Shown one piece after another: positions 1-5,188 of a stretch of 5,340 nucleotides of DNA (its first letter is position 1; each line of letters starts with the position of its first letter). The notes under the pieces were generated by a model that saw only the letters and a program-made list of their open reading frames with translations, was not told where the DNA came from and ran no database searches. Location: positions 1 to 5,340 of the forward strand of contig CAMWUP010000178.1 of assembly GCA_947177465.1 (NCBI GenBank). Reading direction: 5' to 3'. Source of the DNA: an uncultured Lachnospiraceae bacterium. Lineage in GTDB: Bacteria > Bacillota > Clostridia > Lachnospirales > Lachnospiraceae. Made by a program: the position numbers and the translations under genes.

Positions 1-487
1 CCTGTGTACGGTACCAGTTTGTTACAATCCAAACAAGTCTTTTCGATTTTCCGAGCGCGCCGCTTTGTACAATCTCACGCGCCCTTTTATAAAGGGGGTT
101 TGTCCGCTGATTGAACATTATCCCAAATTTTACCCCCGCATTTTTGGCAGCCTCGTTCATTTTCCGAACCTGACCGGCATACACCCCGGCAGGCTTCTCC
201 GTTATAACGTGAATTCCGCGCCTGAAACATGCAATTGCATAGTCCGGATGGCTGTAATGGGGGACTGCAATCAACGCGGCGTCAACCAAACCGCTGTCCA
301 GCATTTGCTCAGCATTGTCAAAGCAGGTAAGGGAGGGCTGCTTTTTCTGCGCGTTCACAAGCTTTTGCGGATTGATGTCGGCAACTGCCGTAACTTCAAC
401 TTTGGGGCATTTTCCGTCGACAACGTTCTGTAAATGTCCGCTGCCCATATTTCCCACGCCAATGATTCCAAGACGAATTTTTTTCAT
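1..487 (-). CDS. Gfo/Idh/MocA-family NAD(P)-dependent oxidoreductase, C-terminus cut by window edge
   Basis: The frame is open from an ATG at 487 leftward to the window edge, giving 162 N-terminal residues with no stop. It begins MKKIRLGIIGVGNMGSGH, a Rossmann dinucleotide-binding turn (G8, G11/G12-type glycines). The family signature ITEKPAGV is at residues 95-102, where the lysine of EKP (K98) is normally catalytic. The segment NQRTNPLYKRA (126-136) and the final TNWYRTQ (156-162) are typical of the start of the substrate domain in sugar/inositol dehydrogenase-like members. Known members oxidise or reduce hydroxyls of sugars or cyclitols with NAD(P) in the cytosol; the substrate here cannot be told. 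Family proteins run about 330-400 residues, so more than half is missing. A GGGAGG ribosome site lies at 493-498, five bases before the start. The gene follows the isomerase by 12 bases and is probably co-transcribed with it. The family call is firm; the specific activity is unknown. Confidence 0.93.
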   Translation of the reverse strand, partial: MKKIRLGIIGVGNMGSGHLQNVVDGKCPKVEVTAVADINPQKLVNAQKKQPSLTCFDNAEQMLDSGLVDAALIAVPHYSHPDYAIACFRRGIHVITEKPAGVYAGQVRKMNEAAKNAGVKFGIMFNQRTNPLYKRAREIVQSGALGKSKRLVWIVTNWYRTQ

Positions 488-499
488 GATAGCCTCCCG

Positions 500-1321
500 T
501 TAAATAAGTTTTTTCAGTGCCAAAACCGCTGCGTCAAATGCCTCCCTTGAGGACGGGTAGCAGTATTTTGACTGTATCAATTTATTGTTTTCTTCAAGCT
601 TGTCAAATCCGGAAAATACGGACAAATGCGGTTCGACTGTCAGTACTTCGCCCCTGTATTGTTCCAGCAAAAACAGAATATGTCCCACGCCCTTTCCTGC
701 GGGAACAACCGAACCATCCGGCAAGGCGTCTTTGATATGCATATATTCTACATAGGGCTTTAGAAGCTCCCACGCCGCCTTTGTGTCTTGTCCGCACTGA
801 ACAAAATTTGCAGGGTCGAAAACAGCTTTTATTTCGGGGAAATTTTTGTGGATTTCTTCACATCGCGAGGCGGTATCGCCGAAGATTCCCTTTTCATTTT
901 CATGACATAAAATGATTCCGCTGTCCTTTGCCGCCGAAAGAAATTTATCCAGACGGAACATTACCTCGTCAAAGTAAGCTGCCGCATTATCATGCGGAAC
1001 GTAAAAGCTGAAAATCCGTATATGCTTTGTGCCAAGAATATCTGCAATTTCTAATCCCCTTTTGAATTTTTCGAGATGGGCGGCAAAGTCATCCGCTATG
1101 CCGGTTTTTCCATAGGGCGAACCGACCGACCACACTGCAAGACCGGAAGCATTTAGTTTTTTTTGGATTTCACGGGCTTTATCTGTTGAAATATCTGAAA
1201 TGTTTTCACCATCTACGCCGCGGATTTCAAGATAATCAATTTCATTTTCCACCATGGCAGCAATCTGCCCCTCCAGTCCACCGTCAGCTTCATCGGCAAA
1301 TGCTGCAAGTTTGAATTTCAT
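500..1321 (-). CDS. Sugar phosphate isomerase/epimerase (xylose-isomerase-like TIM barrel)
   Basis: This 273-residue protein is the usual length for the AP-endonuclease-2/xylose-isomerase-like TIM-barrel family (PF01261 type), which includes IolE/IolI-like dehydratases and isomerases and ketose 3-epimerases. Visible strand-end motifs carry likely metal ligands: ILCHENEKG (residues 137-145; E141 or E143), AVFDPANF (166-173; D169), YMHIKDA (193-199; H195 with K197/D198) and LTVEPH (227-232; E230). Four such acidic/His ligands usually bind one divalent metal used in proton transfer on a sugar. No signal peptide or membrane segment is seen, so it should be cytosolic. The start is supported by AGGAGG at 1328-1333, six bases upstream. 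It is the first gene of a leftward pair with the oxidoreductase and is divergent from the AraC-type regulator, suggesting a regulated sugar or cyclitol pathway. The exact substrate is not predictable. Confidence 0.9.
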   Translation of the reverse strand: MKFKLAAFADEADGGLEGQIAAMVENEIDYLEIRGVDGENISDISTDKAREIQKKLNASGLAVWSVGSPYGKTGIADDFAAHLEKFKRGLEIADILGTKHIRIFSFYVPHDNAAAYFDEVMFRLDKFLSAAKDSGIILCHENEKGIFGDTASRCEEIHKNFPEIKAVFDPANFVQCGQDTKAAWELLKPYVEYMHIKDALPDGSVVPAGKGVGHILFLLEQYRGEVLTVEPHLSVFSGFDKLEENNKLIQSKYCYPSSREAFDAAVLALKKLI

Positions 1322-1352
1322 GATAGTTCCTCCTGAAAGTTTTGATGTATTC

Positions 1353-1358
1353 AGTATA
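1353..1358 (-). promoter_or_regulatory. Candidate -10 box for the isomerase/oxidoreductase unit
   Basis: On the minus strand TATACT (five of six to TATAAT) would start RNA near 1346, about 25 bases before the isomerase ATG, leaving just enough leader for its AGGAGG site. The hexamer 17 bases upstream, TTACAA, is a weak -35, which is common for promoters that need an activator. The element sits in the palindrome AGTATACT, so strand assignment rests on position only. Confidence 0.4.
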
Positions 1359-1372
1359 CTTTGTATTGATTT

Positions 1373-1421
1373 GCATTGTAATTGTTAAATTAAGCATTAT
1401 ATATTGCAAATTCACGCATTG
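1373..1421. promoter_or_regulatory. Three GCATT direct repeats, candidate operator of the adjacent AraC-type regulator
   Basis: GCATTG at 1373, GCATTA at 1394 and GCATTG at 1416 recur at 21- and 22-base intervals in the same orientation. The first two also share a following TA (GCATTnTA). AraC/XylS regulators commonly bind direct repeats about two helical turns apart, and this is the only intergenic space shared by the regulator and the divergent catabolic pair. A perfect 7-base inverted pair, ATTTGCA (1369-1375) and TGCAAAT (1405-1411), overlaps the same area. The core is short and AT-rich, so chance is a real alternative. Confidence 0.35.
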
Positions 1422-1442
1422 CCTGATATGCTGAAATAAATT

Positions 1443-2285
1443 GTGGAAGGAGTGATTTTTACGAATATTTTGCAGGAATTTGATGCAGGGGATTTATATA
1501 CACGATATGCTGTGGAAGAAAAGCCTGACGACCGGGATTTTACCATGCATGTTCATGAATGTTGCGAGATTTTCTATTTCGTTTCCGGCGAAGCGGCATA
1601 TCTTGTTGAGGGCTCAAGATATTTGCTGCAGTCGGGAGATATTATGATTATGCGGTCTGCCGAATCCCATAGAACGAAAATTCTGGGCAGAAGCCGCTAT
1701 GAACGGTATGTGATAAATTTTTCACCAACGATGATTGACAATATCGACCCGCAGCGCAGACTTTTAAAAGCGTTTTTTGACAGGCCACTGGGACGCGGAA
1801 ATCTCTATTCATTGATGGAACTGGATAAAATCCGGCTTAAAACCGTTTTTCATGATGTATGTTGTTGTGATAGAGATGATTATGGGAAACGAGTAAAAGC
1901 CCTGACAAATCTTTTTATGCTTCTTGATGCAATAAACGATGCATATCTAAAAAGAGGGACAGCGGATGCTACGCCGCCGCGAAGCCTTTCGGAACAAATG
2001 GTGGCATATGTGAACATACACTTGTTTGATAAACTCTCCGTGCCAATTCTTGCAAAGCAGTTTTTTTTAAGTCCATCACAATTTAGCAGGAATTTTAAGC
2101 ATGCCACGGGAGCTGCACCATGGGAATATATCACGATAAAGCGTCTTACAGCGGCAAGGGAGAAAATACGCGGCGGAGAGACGGCGCAGCATGCAGGTGA
2201 AAGTTGTGGATTTGGAGATTATTCTGCCTTTTACCGCGCATACATAAAATGTTTTGGCTGCCCGCCGAAAAATGACAGCATATAA
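1443..2285 (+). CDS. AraC-family transcriptional regulator with N-terminal cupin-like sensor domain
   Basis: This 280-residue protein has the classic two-part layout. Residues about 34-72 hold a cupin-like sensor core (TMHVHECCEIFYFVSGE, then the YLLQSGDIMIM strand), with H36, H38 and E42 in the positions that line the sugar pocket in AraC-type proteins. Residues about 183-277 are the double helix-turn-helix domain: first helix pair around LSVPILAKQFFLSPSQFSRNF, second around AGESCGFGDYSAFYRAYIKC with the family's GF-DYSAFYRAY-FGCPP signature. Family members sense a small molecule and activate or repress neighbouring sugar genes; the divergent isomerase/oxidoreductase pair is the obvious target. 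The C-terminus stops shortly after FGCPP and lacks the usual Y-R tail. A CCC triplet at 140-142 in the linker is unusual. The start is uncertain: GTG at 1443 lies ahead of the only good ribosome site, so the true start may be 1470 or another downstream codon. Confidence 0.9.
   Translation: MEGVIFTNILQEFDAGDLYTRYAVEEKPDDRDFTMHVHECCEIFYFVSGEAAYLVEGSRYLLQSGDIMIMRSAESHRTKILGRSRYERYVINFSPTMIDNIDPQRRLLKAFFDRPLGRGNLYSLMELDKIRLKTVFHDVCCCDRDDYGKRVKALTNLFMLLDAINDAYLKRGTADATPPRSLSEQMVAYVNIHLFDKLSVPILAKQFFLSPSQFSRNFKHATGAAPWEYITIKRLTAAREKIRGGETAQHAGESCGFGDYSAFYRAYIKCFGCPPKNDSI
1445..1452 (+). promoter_or_regulatory. Strong ribosome-binding site overlapping the proposed araC-type start
   Basis: GGAAGGAG is the only Shine-Dalgarno-like stretch near the regulator's 5' end, but it lies inside the longest reading frame, two bases after the GTG at 1443. 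No ATG follows at normal spacing. Downstream in-frame options are GTG 1452 (overlaps the site), ACG 1461 (8 bases away) and TTG 1470 (17 bases away). Either the start is non-canonical or 1443 is used without this site. Confidence 0.5.
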
Positions 2286-2337
2286 TTTGCTCTGTCTGGA
2301 AATAAATATAGCTTGTGTCACTTACATAAAAATCCCC

Positions 2338-2366
2338 TTTACAAAGCCGTATACATGTGCTACTAT
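2338..2366 (+). promoter_or_regulatory. Sigma-A type promoter of the degV gene
   Basis: TTTACA at 2338-2343 (five of six to TTGACA) is followed after 17 bases by TACTAT at 2361-2366. An overlapping TATCAT at 2364-2369 is a closer -10 match but would need a 20-base spacer. RNA would start near 2373, giving a leader of about 105 bases before the degV ATG at 2478. Confidence 0.6.
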
Positions 2367-2388
2367 CATACGTAGTAATAAAAACTAC
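2360..2388. repeat. Overlapping CTAC/GTAG inverted repeats at the degV transcription start
   Basis: GTAGT (2372-2376) can pair with ACTAC (2384-2388) across AATAAAA, or its GTAG part with CTAC (2360-2363). The three arms straddle the -10 box and predicted start site, where a repressor operator would sit. The arms are short (four to five bases), so this is only a candidate. Confidence 0.25.
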
Positions 2389-2403
2389 ATATAAAAGTTT
2401 TTG

Positions 2404-2439
2404 TTACTTTGAGTAAAAGGGCTTAAAGCACTCATGTGC
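2404..2439 (+). other. Two small hairpins in the degV leader
   Basis: TTACT (2404-2408) pairs with AGTAA (2412-2416) around TTG, and GCAC (2428-2431) pairs with GTGC (2436-2439) around TCAT. Both are weak stems in the predicted untranslated leader. They do not match any riboswitch I recognise. Confidence 0.25.
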
Positions 2440-2477
2440 AGGAAATAACAGAGTATATAGGAAAGGTATGGTAAGAC

Positions 2478-3314
2478 ATGAGTTATAAAATTGTTGTGGA
2501 TAGTTGTTGTGAGCTACCTGAAGAATTGCTGCAAAGCGGGAATTTCGAAAGAGTTCCTTTGGGGATAGAGATAGGCGATTATCATCTGCTTGACGATGAA
2601 AGCTTCAATCAGGCCGATTTTCTGAAAAGAGTTGCGGCCTATCCCAAATGTCCCAAATCTTCCTGCCCGTCACCTGAGAGATATATGGAGGCGTATCACG
2701 CCAATGCGGAGCATATTTATGTGGTAACACTGTCTTCAAAGCTGAGCGGCAGCTATAACAGCGCGGAGCTGGGCAAGAGAATGTATTTGGAAAAATACGG
2801 GGAGAAAAAGATACATGTGGTAGATTCCGAGTCGGCGAGCTGCGGGGAAACACAGCTTGCGTTAAGGCTTAAGGAGCTGGAGGAGGAAGGTCTTTCCTTT
2901 GAAGAGGTGGTGAAGCAGATAACGGCTTTCAGGGACAATATGAATACCTACTTTGTGCTGGACAATCTGGAAACGCTGCGGAAAAACGGCAGACTCTCAA
3001 ATATCAAGGCAGCCGTGGCCTCCACGCTGAATATCAAGCCCATTATGGGGGCCGATAAGGGCACTATCTTTCAGATGGGGCAGGGCATCGGCATGAAAAA
3101 AGCGATTGCCAAAATGGTGGATAAGATTGCAGAGACGCTAAAGGGCGCGGAAAGAGCGCGGATTATAATATCGCACTGTAATGCAAAAGAAAGAGCAGAA
3201 AACGTGATACGGCTTCTGCGTGAAAAAATACGGTGTCAGGAAATCATGGTCATGGACACTGCCGGAATCAGCAGCATGTATGCCAATGACGGGGGCGTTA
3301 TCATAGCTTTCTAG
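2478..3314 (+). CDS. DegV-family (FakB-like) fatty-acid-binding protein
   Basis: This is a full-length 278-residue DegV protein. It starts with the family's KIVVDSCCELP strand (4-14) and continues with KSSCPSPERYMEAY (60-73), YVVTLSSKLSGSYNSA (81-96), the VVDSESASCG acyl-pocket segment (114-123), FVLDNLETLRKNGRLS (159-174), LNIKPIM (184-190), and the closing DGGVIIAF (271-278) common in the family. DegV/FakB proteins hold a fatty acid in a deep cleft. FakB forms present it to the kinase FakA to make acyl-phosphate for phospholipid synthesis from exogenous fatty acid. No FakA-like gene is in the window, so the kinase partner is inferred, and DegV paralogues with other partners are common in clostridia. 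It is cytosolic, with no signal or membrane segment. AGGAAAGG at 2459-2466 lies 11 bases before the ATG, slightly long. It appears monocistronic, converging on the DUF1294 gene. Confidence 0.92.
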   Translation: MSYKIVVDSCCELPEELLQSGNFERVPLGIEIGDYHLLDDESFNQADFLKRVAAYPKCPKSSCPSPERYMEAYHANAEHIYVVTLSSKLSGSYNSAELGKRMYLEKYGEKKIHVVDSESASCGETQLALRLKELEEEGLSFEEVVKQITAFRDNMNTYFVLDNLETLRKNGRLSNIKAAVASTLNIKPIMGADKGTIFQMGQGIGMKKAIAKMVDKIAETLKGAERARIIISHCNAKERAENVIRLLREKIRCQEIMVMDTAGISSMYANDGGVIIAF

Positions 3315-3347
3315 GGAAACACCTTAATCAATATTTCCTTAAGAAAA

Positions 3348-3641
3348 TTACATGGTAATCAGTTCAAACGGTGCATAGAAGAGCAGAATAACCAGTAATA
3401 TCTGGACAATCAGAATGGCAGGCATGCCATACACAAATTTGAAATGTCTTGTCTTGTGGCGGAAGGTGTACATTCCTGCAATAGAGCCGATGCTGCCGCC
3501 AATGACGGCAATGATAAAGAGGGTGGCTTCCGGAATCCGGAAGGCACCCTTTATTGCTTTTCTTTTATCGATTCCCATAAGGGCAAACGCGATTAGGTTG
3601 ATAAGTGCAAAATATGCCGTGATAAACAGAATTACCATCAT
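3348..3641 (-). CDS. DUF1294-family small membrane protein
   Basis: This 97-residue protein is almost wholly hydrophobic, with three likely membrane helices at about 3-22, 39-57 and 72-92. The conserved DUF1294 (PF06961-type) pattern is intact: NLIAFALMGIDKRKA (15-29), RIPE (35-38), GGSIGSIAGM (48-57) and FRHKTRHFKF (60-69), where the basic FRHKT loop between helices is the hallmark. The family has no established function; some members are fused to a cold-shock domain, but this one is stand-alone. GGAGAT at 3648-3653 is six bases before ATG 3641; the next codon (3638) is also ATG and equally possible. It lies 15 bases downstream of the argG stop on the same strand, so it is probably read from the argG promoter. 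A role in arginine metabolism is not implied by the sequence. Confidence 0.88.
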   Translation of the reverse strand: MMVILFITAYFALINLIAFALMGIDKRKAIKGAFRIPEATLFIIAVIGGSIGSIAGMYTFRHKTRHFKFVYGMPAILIVQILLVILLFYAPFELITM

Positions 3642-3656
3642 AATAAAATCTCCAAA

Positions 3657-4874
3657 TTACTTGTCGGAAGCCTCTTGAAGCTTCAGGGCGCGTACTTTTA
3701 AGGAAAGACCGAACAGGTTAATAAAGCCTTCAGCGTCATGGTGGTCATACAAATCCCCTGTTGTAAAGGAAGCGATGGACTCATTGTAGAGTGAGTAGGG
3801 AGAGGTAGTGCCGGCTTTTATGATATTGCCCTTATAAAGCTTAAATTTGACTTCACCGGTCACATACTCCTGTGTCTTCTCCACAAAAGCCTGAATAGCC
3901 TCTCTTAAAGGCGTAAACCATTTTCCCTCATAGACAATATCGGCAAAACGGTTGCCCATCTCTTTTTTCATGGTGTAAGTATCGCGGTCTAATATCAGCT
4001 CTTCAAGCTGCTGGTGCGCTTCCATTAGAATAGTGCCGCCCGGGGTCTCATAGACGCCGCGGGACTTCATGCCCACAACGCGGTTTTCCACGATATCGAT
4101 AATGCCGATGCCATGCTTGCCGCCCAGCTTGTTTAACTCGCGCACGATATCGGAATATTTCATCTTTTTGCCGTTTACGGAGACAGGAATTCCCTTTTCA
4201 AATTCCATGGTAACATATTCCCCTTCCTCGGGTGCTTTTTCAGGCGTGGTGCCGAGAACGAGAAGATGCGCATAGTTGGGCTCGTTGGCAGGGTCCTCCA
4301 GCTCCAGTCCCTCGTGGCTGATGTGCCAGATGTTGCGGTCGCGGCTGTAGGAGGAATCTGCGGAGAAGGGAAGGTGGATGCCGTGCGCTTCGCAGTAAGC
4401 AATCTCAGACTCACGGGAATCCATGGTCCATTTGTCGTTTCTCCATGCAGCAATGATTTTGATGTCGGGTGCAAGCGCCTTGATGCCAAGCTCAAAGCGA
4501 ATCTGGTCGTTGCCCTTGCCGGTAGCGCCGTGGCAGATAGCCGCCGCATTTTCCTTGCGGGCAATTTCTACCAGTTTCTTGGCAATCAGCGGTCTAGCCA
4601 TGGAGGTGCCTAAAAGATATTTGTTTTCATAAACGGCGTGCGCTTGTACGCAGGGAGCGATGTATTCGTCGCAGAACTCGTCTGTCACGTCCAAAATATA
4701 TAACTTTTCAGCGCCGCAGGACTTTGCTCTTTCTTCCAGACCGTCAAGCTCTTCCTCCTGTCCGCAGTCTATACAGACACACACAACGTCATAATCAAAA
4801 TTTTCCTTTAACCAGGGAATAATGGCGGTGGTGTCCAAACCGCCGGAATATGCAAGTATTACTTTTTCTTTCAT
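3657..4874 (-). CDS. argG: Argininosuccinate synthase
   Basis: ArgG joins citrulline and aspartate using ATP, giving argininosuccinate, AMP and pyrophosphate, the penultimate step of arginine biosynthesis in the cytosol. From ATG 4874 the protein is 405 residues, the usual family size (about 400). All diagnostic blocks are present: the PP-loop ATP site AYSGGLDT (8-15), YLLGTSMARP (86-95), HGATGKGNDQIRFE (115-128), SYSRDRNIWHISHEG (175-189) and MKSRGVYETPGG (269-280). The frame stays open upstream to ATG 4913, adding 13 lysine-rich residues, but that start would lie only a few bases from the predicted RNA 5' end. AAGGA at 4888-4892 precedes GTG 4883 by 4 bases and ATG 4874 by 13, so 4883 is the alternative. 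No argH is in the window; a DUF1294 gene follows. Control by ArgR is suggested by upstream ARG-box-like sites. Confidence 0.97.
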   Translation of the reverse strand: MKEKVILAYSGGLDTTAIIPWLKENFDYDVVCVCIDCGQEEELDGLEERAKSCGAEKLYILDVTDEFCDEYIAPCVQAHAVYENKYLLGTSMARPLIAKKLVEIARKENAAAICHGATGKGNDQIRFELGIKALAPDIKIIAAWRNDKWTMDSRESEIAYCEAHGIHLPFSADSSYSRDRNIWHISHEGLELEDPANEPNYAHLLVLGTTPEKAPEEGEYVTMEFEKGIPVSVNGKKMKYSDIVRELNKLGGKHGIGIIDIVENRVVGMKSRGVYETPGGTILMEAHQQLEELILDRDTYTMKKEMGNRFADIVYEGKWFTPLREAIQAFVEKTQEYVTGEVKFKLYKGNIIKAGTTSPYSLYNESIASFTTGDLYDHHDAEGFINLFGLSLKVRALKLQEASDK

Positions 4875-4922
4875 GTAATTCACCATGTCCTTCCGTGCTT
4901 TCTTCTTTTTCACTTATTCCCT

Positions 4923-4951
4923 AATATACAACATCTTTGTTCCGATTGCAA
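4923..4951 (-). promoter_or_regulatory. argG: Sigma-A type promoter of argG
   Basis: On the minus strand TTGCAA (4951-4946) and TATATT (4928-4923) are separated by exactly 17 bases. RNA would begin near 4916, about 42 bases before ATG 4874. A weaker alternative farther upstream, TTCATT (5037-5032) with CATAAT (5014-5009) and a 17-base spacer, would overlap the ARG-box-like sites. Confidence 0.6.
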
Positions 4952-5010
4952 GAGAAAATATGAATATATAATAAAAACAGCTTGCATAAATAAGGCAACA
5001 AAATGAATAT

Positions 5011-5049
5011 TATGAATTTTTACACGAATAAAATGAATAAAAATGCACA
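5011..5049. promoter_or_regulatory. Possible pair of ARG boxes (ArgR operator) upstream of argG
   Basis: The arginine repressor binds 18-base palindromes with core TGAAT-N4-ATTCA, usually as two boxes with 3 bases between them, i.e. 21 bases apart. TGAATAAAAATGCA at 5034-5047 matches the 14-base core with a single mismatch. A second TGAAT lies exactly 21 bases away at 5013, though its right half is poor (two of five). Further TGAAT or CGAAT copies are at 4961, 5004 and 5025. The sites are about 60-100 bases upstream of the best argG promoter, an unusual distance for simple repression. The region is very AT-rich, which raises the chance of accidental matches. Confidence 0.4.
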
Positions 5050-5092
5050 AAAATAACTAAAAAAACAGGCAAAAGAAAGGCAGTATGGCTAT

Positions 5093-5120
5093 TTGACCTG
5101 CGAAAACTTTATGTTATACT
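5093..5120 (+). promoter_or_regulatory. Extended -10 promoter of the CmpB-like gene
   Basis: TTGACC (5093-5098) and TATACT (5115-5120) are each five of six to consensus with a 16-base spacer, and TG at 5112-5113 makes an extended -10. A-rich tracts at about 5041-5078 could act as an UP element. RNA would start near 5127, giving a leader of about 62 bases. Confidence 0.75.
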
Positions 5121-5139
5121 GTAGAAAGTAATTTGCAGA

Positions 5140-5174
5140 CGGAAGTATCAGAACTGTTTTGGAACAGACTTCCG
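5140..5174 (+). other. Leader hairpin abutting the ribosome-binding site of the CmpB-like gene
   Basis: CGGAAGT (5140-5146) pairs with ACTTCCG (5168-5174), and inside it CTGTT (5154-5158) pairs with AACAG (5163-5167) around a TTGG loop. Twelve base pairs form with a 7-base bulge on the 5' side. The last paired G (5174) is also the first base of the GGGGAGG site (5174-5180), so folding could affect ribosome access or simply protect the 5' end. There is no T run, so it is not an intrinsic terminator. Confidence 0.55.
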
Positions 5175-5188
5175 GGGAGGATAAAGGA

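Larger units (their letters stand above)
2286..2477. other. 192-base intergenic region between the AraC-type gene and degV
   Basis: No gene is visible here on either strand. It holds the degV promoter and, downstream of it, several short inverted repeats in a leader of about 105 bases. No intrinsic terminator is evident just after the regulator's TAA at 2283-2285: there is no GC-rich stem with a T run. Confidence 0.7.

Noticed and set aside
65..433. A 122-codon rightward open frame.
   Set aside because: It lies antisense to the clear Gfo/Idh/MocA oxidoreductase frame, has no ribosome site and resembles no family; the opposite strand carries all the motifs.
2434..2448. Tiny leader peptide (ATG TGC AGG AAA TAA) in the degV leader.
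   Set aside because: There is no ribosome site at usable spacing, and a four-residue frame is expected by chance.
3313..3340. Inverted repeat between the convergent genes as a bidirectional terminator.
   Set aside because: The stem is AT-rich with a G-T pair and a 14-base loop, and no T run follows on either strand.
4175..4564. A 129-codon leftward open frame in a different phase of argG.
   Set aside because: It is wholly inside argG, whose active-site motifs run continuously through the region; it reads as low-complexity shadow sequence.
4266..4613. A 115-codon rightward open frame antisense to argG.
   Set aside because: No ribosome site, no recognisable family, and it overlaps highly conserved argG coding sequence.
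4914..5092. A riboswitch or T-box in the region upstream of argG.
   Set aside because: The likely argG leader is only about 42 bases, and the AT-rich sequence beyond it contains no extended stems or recognisable aptamer motifs.
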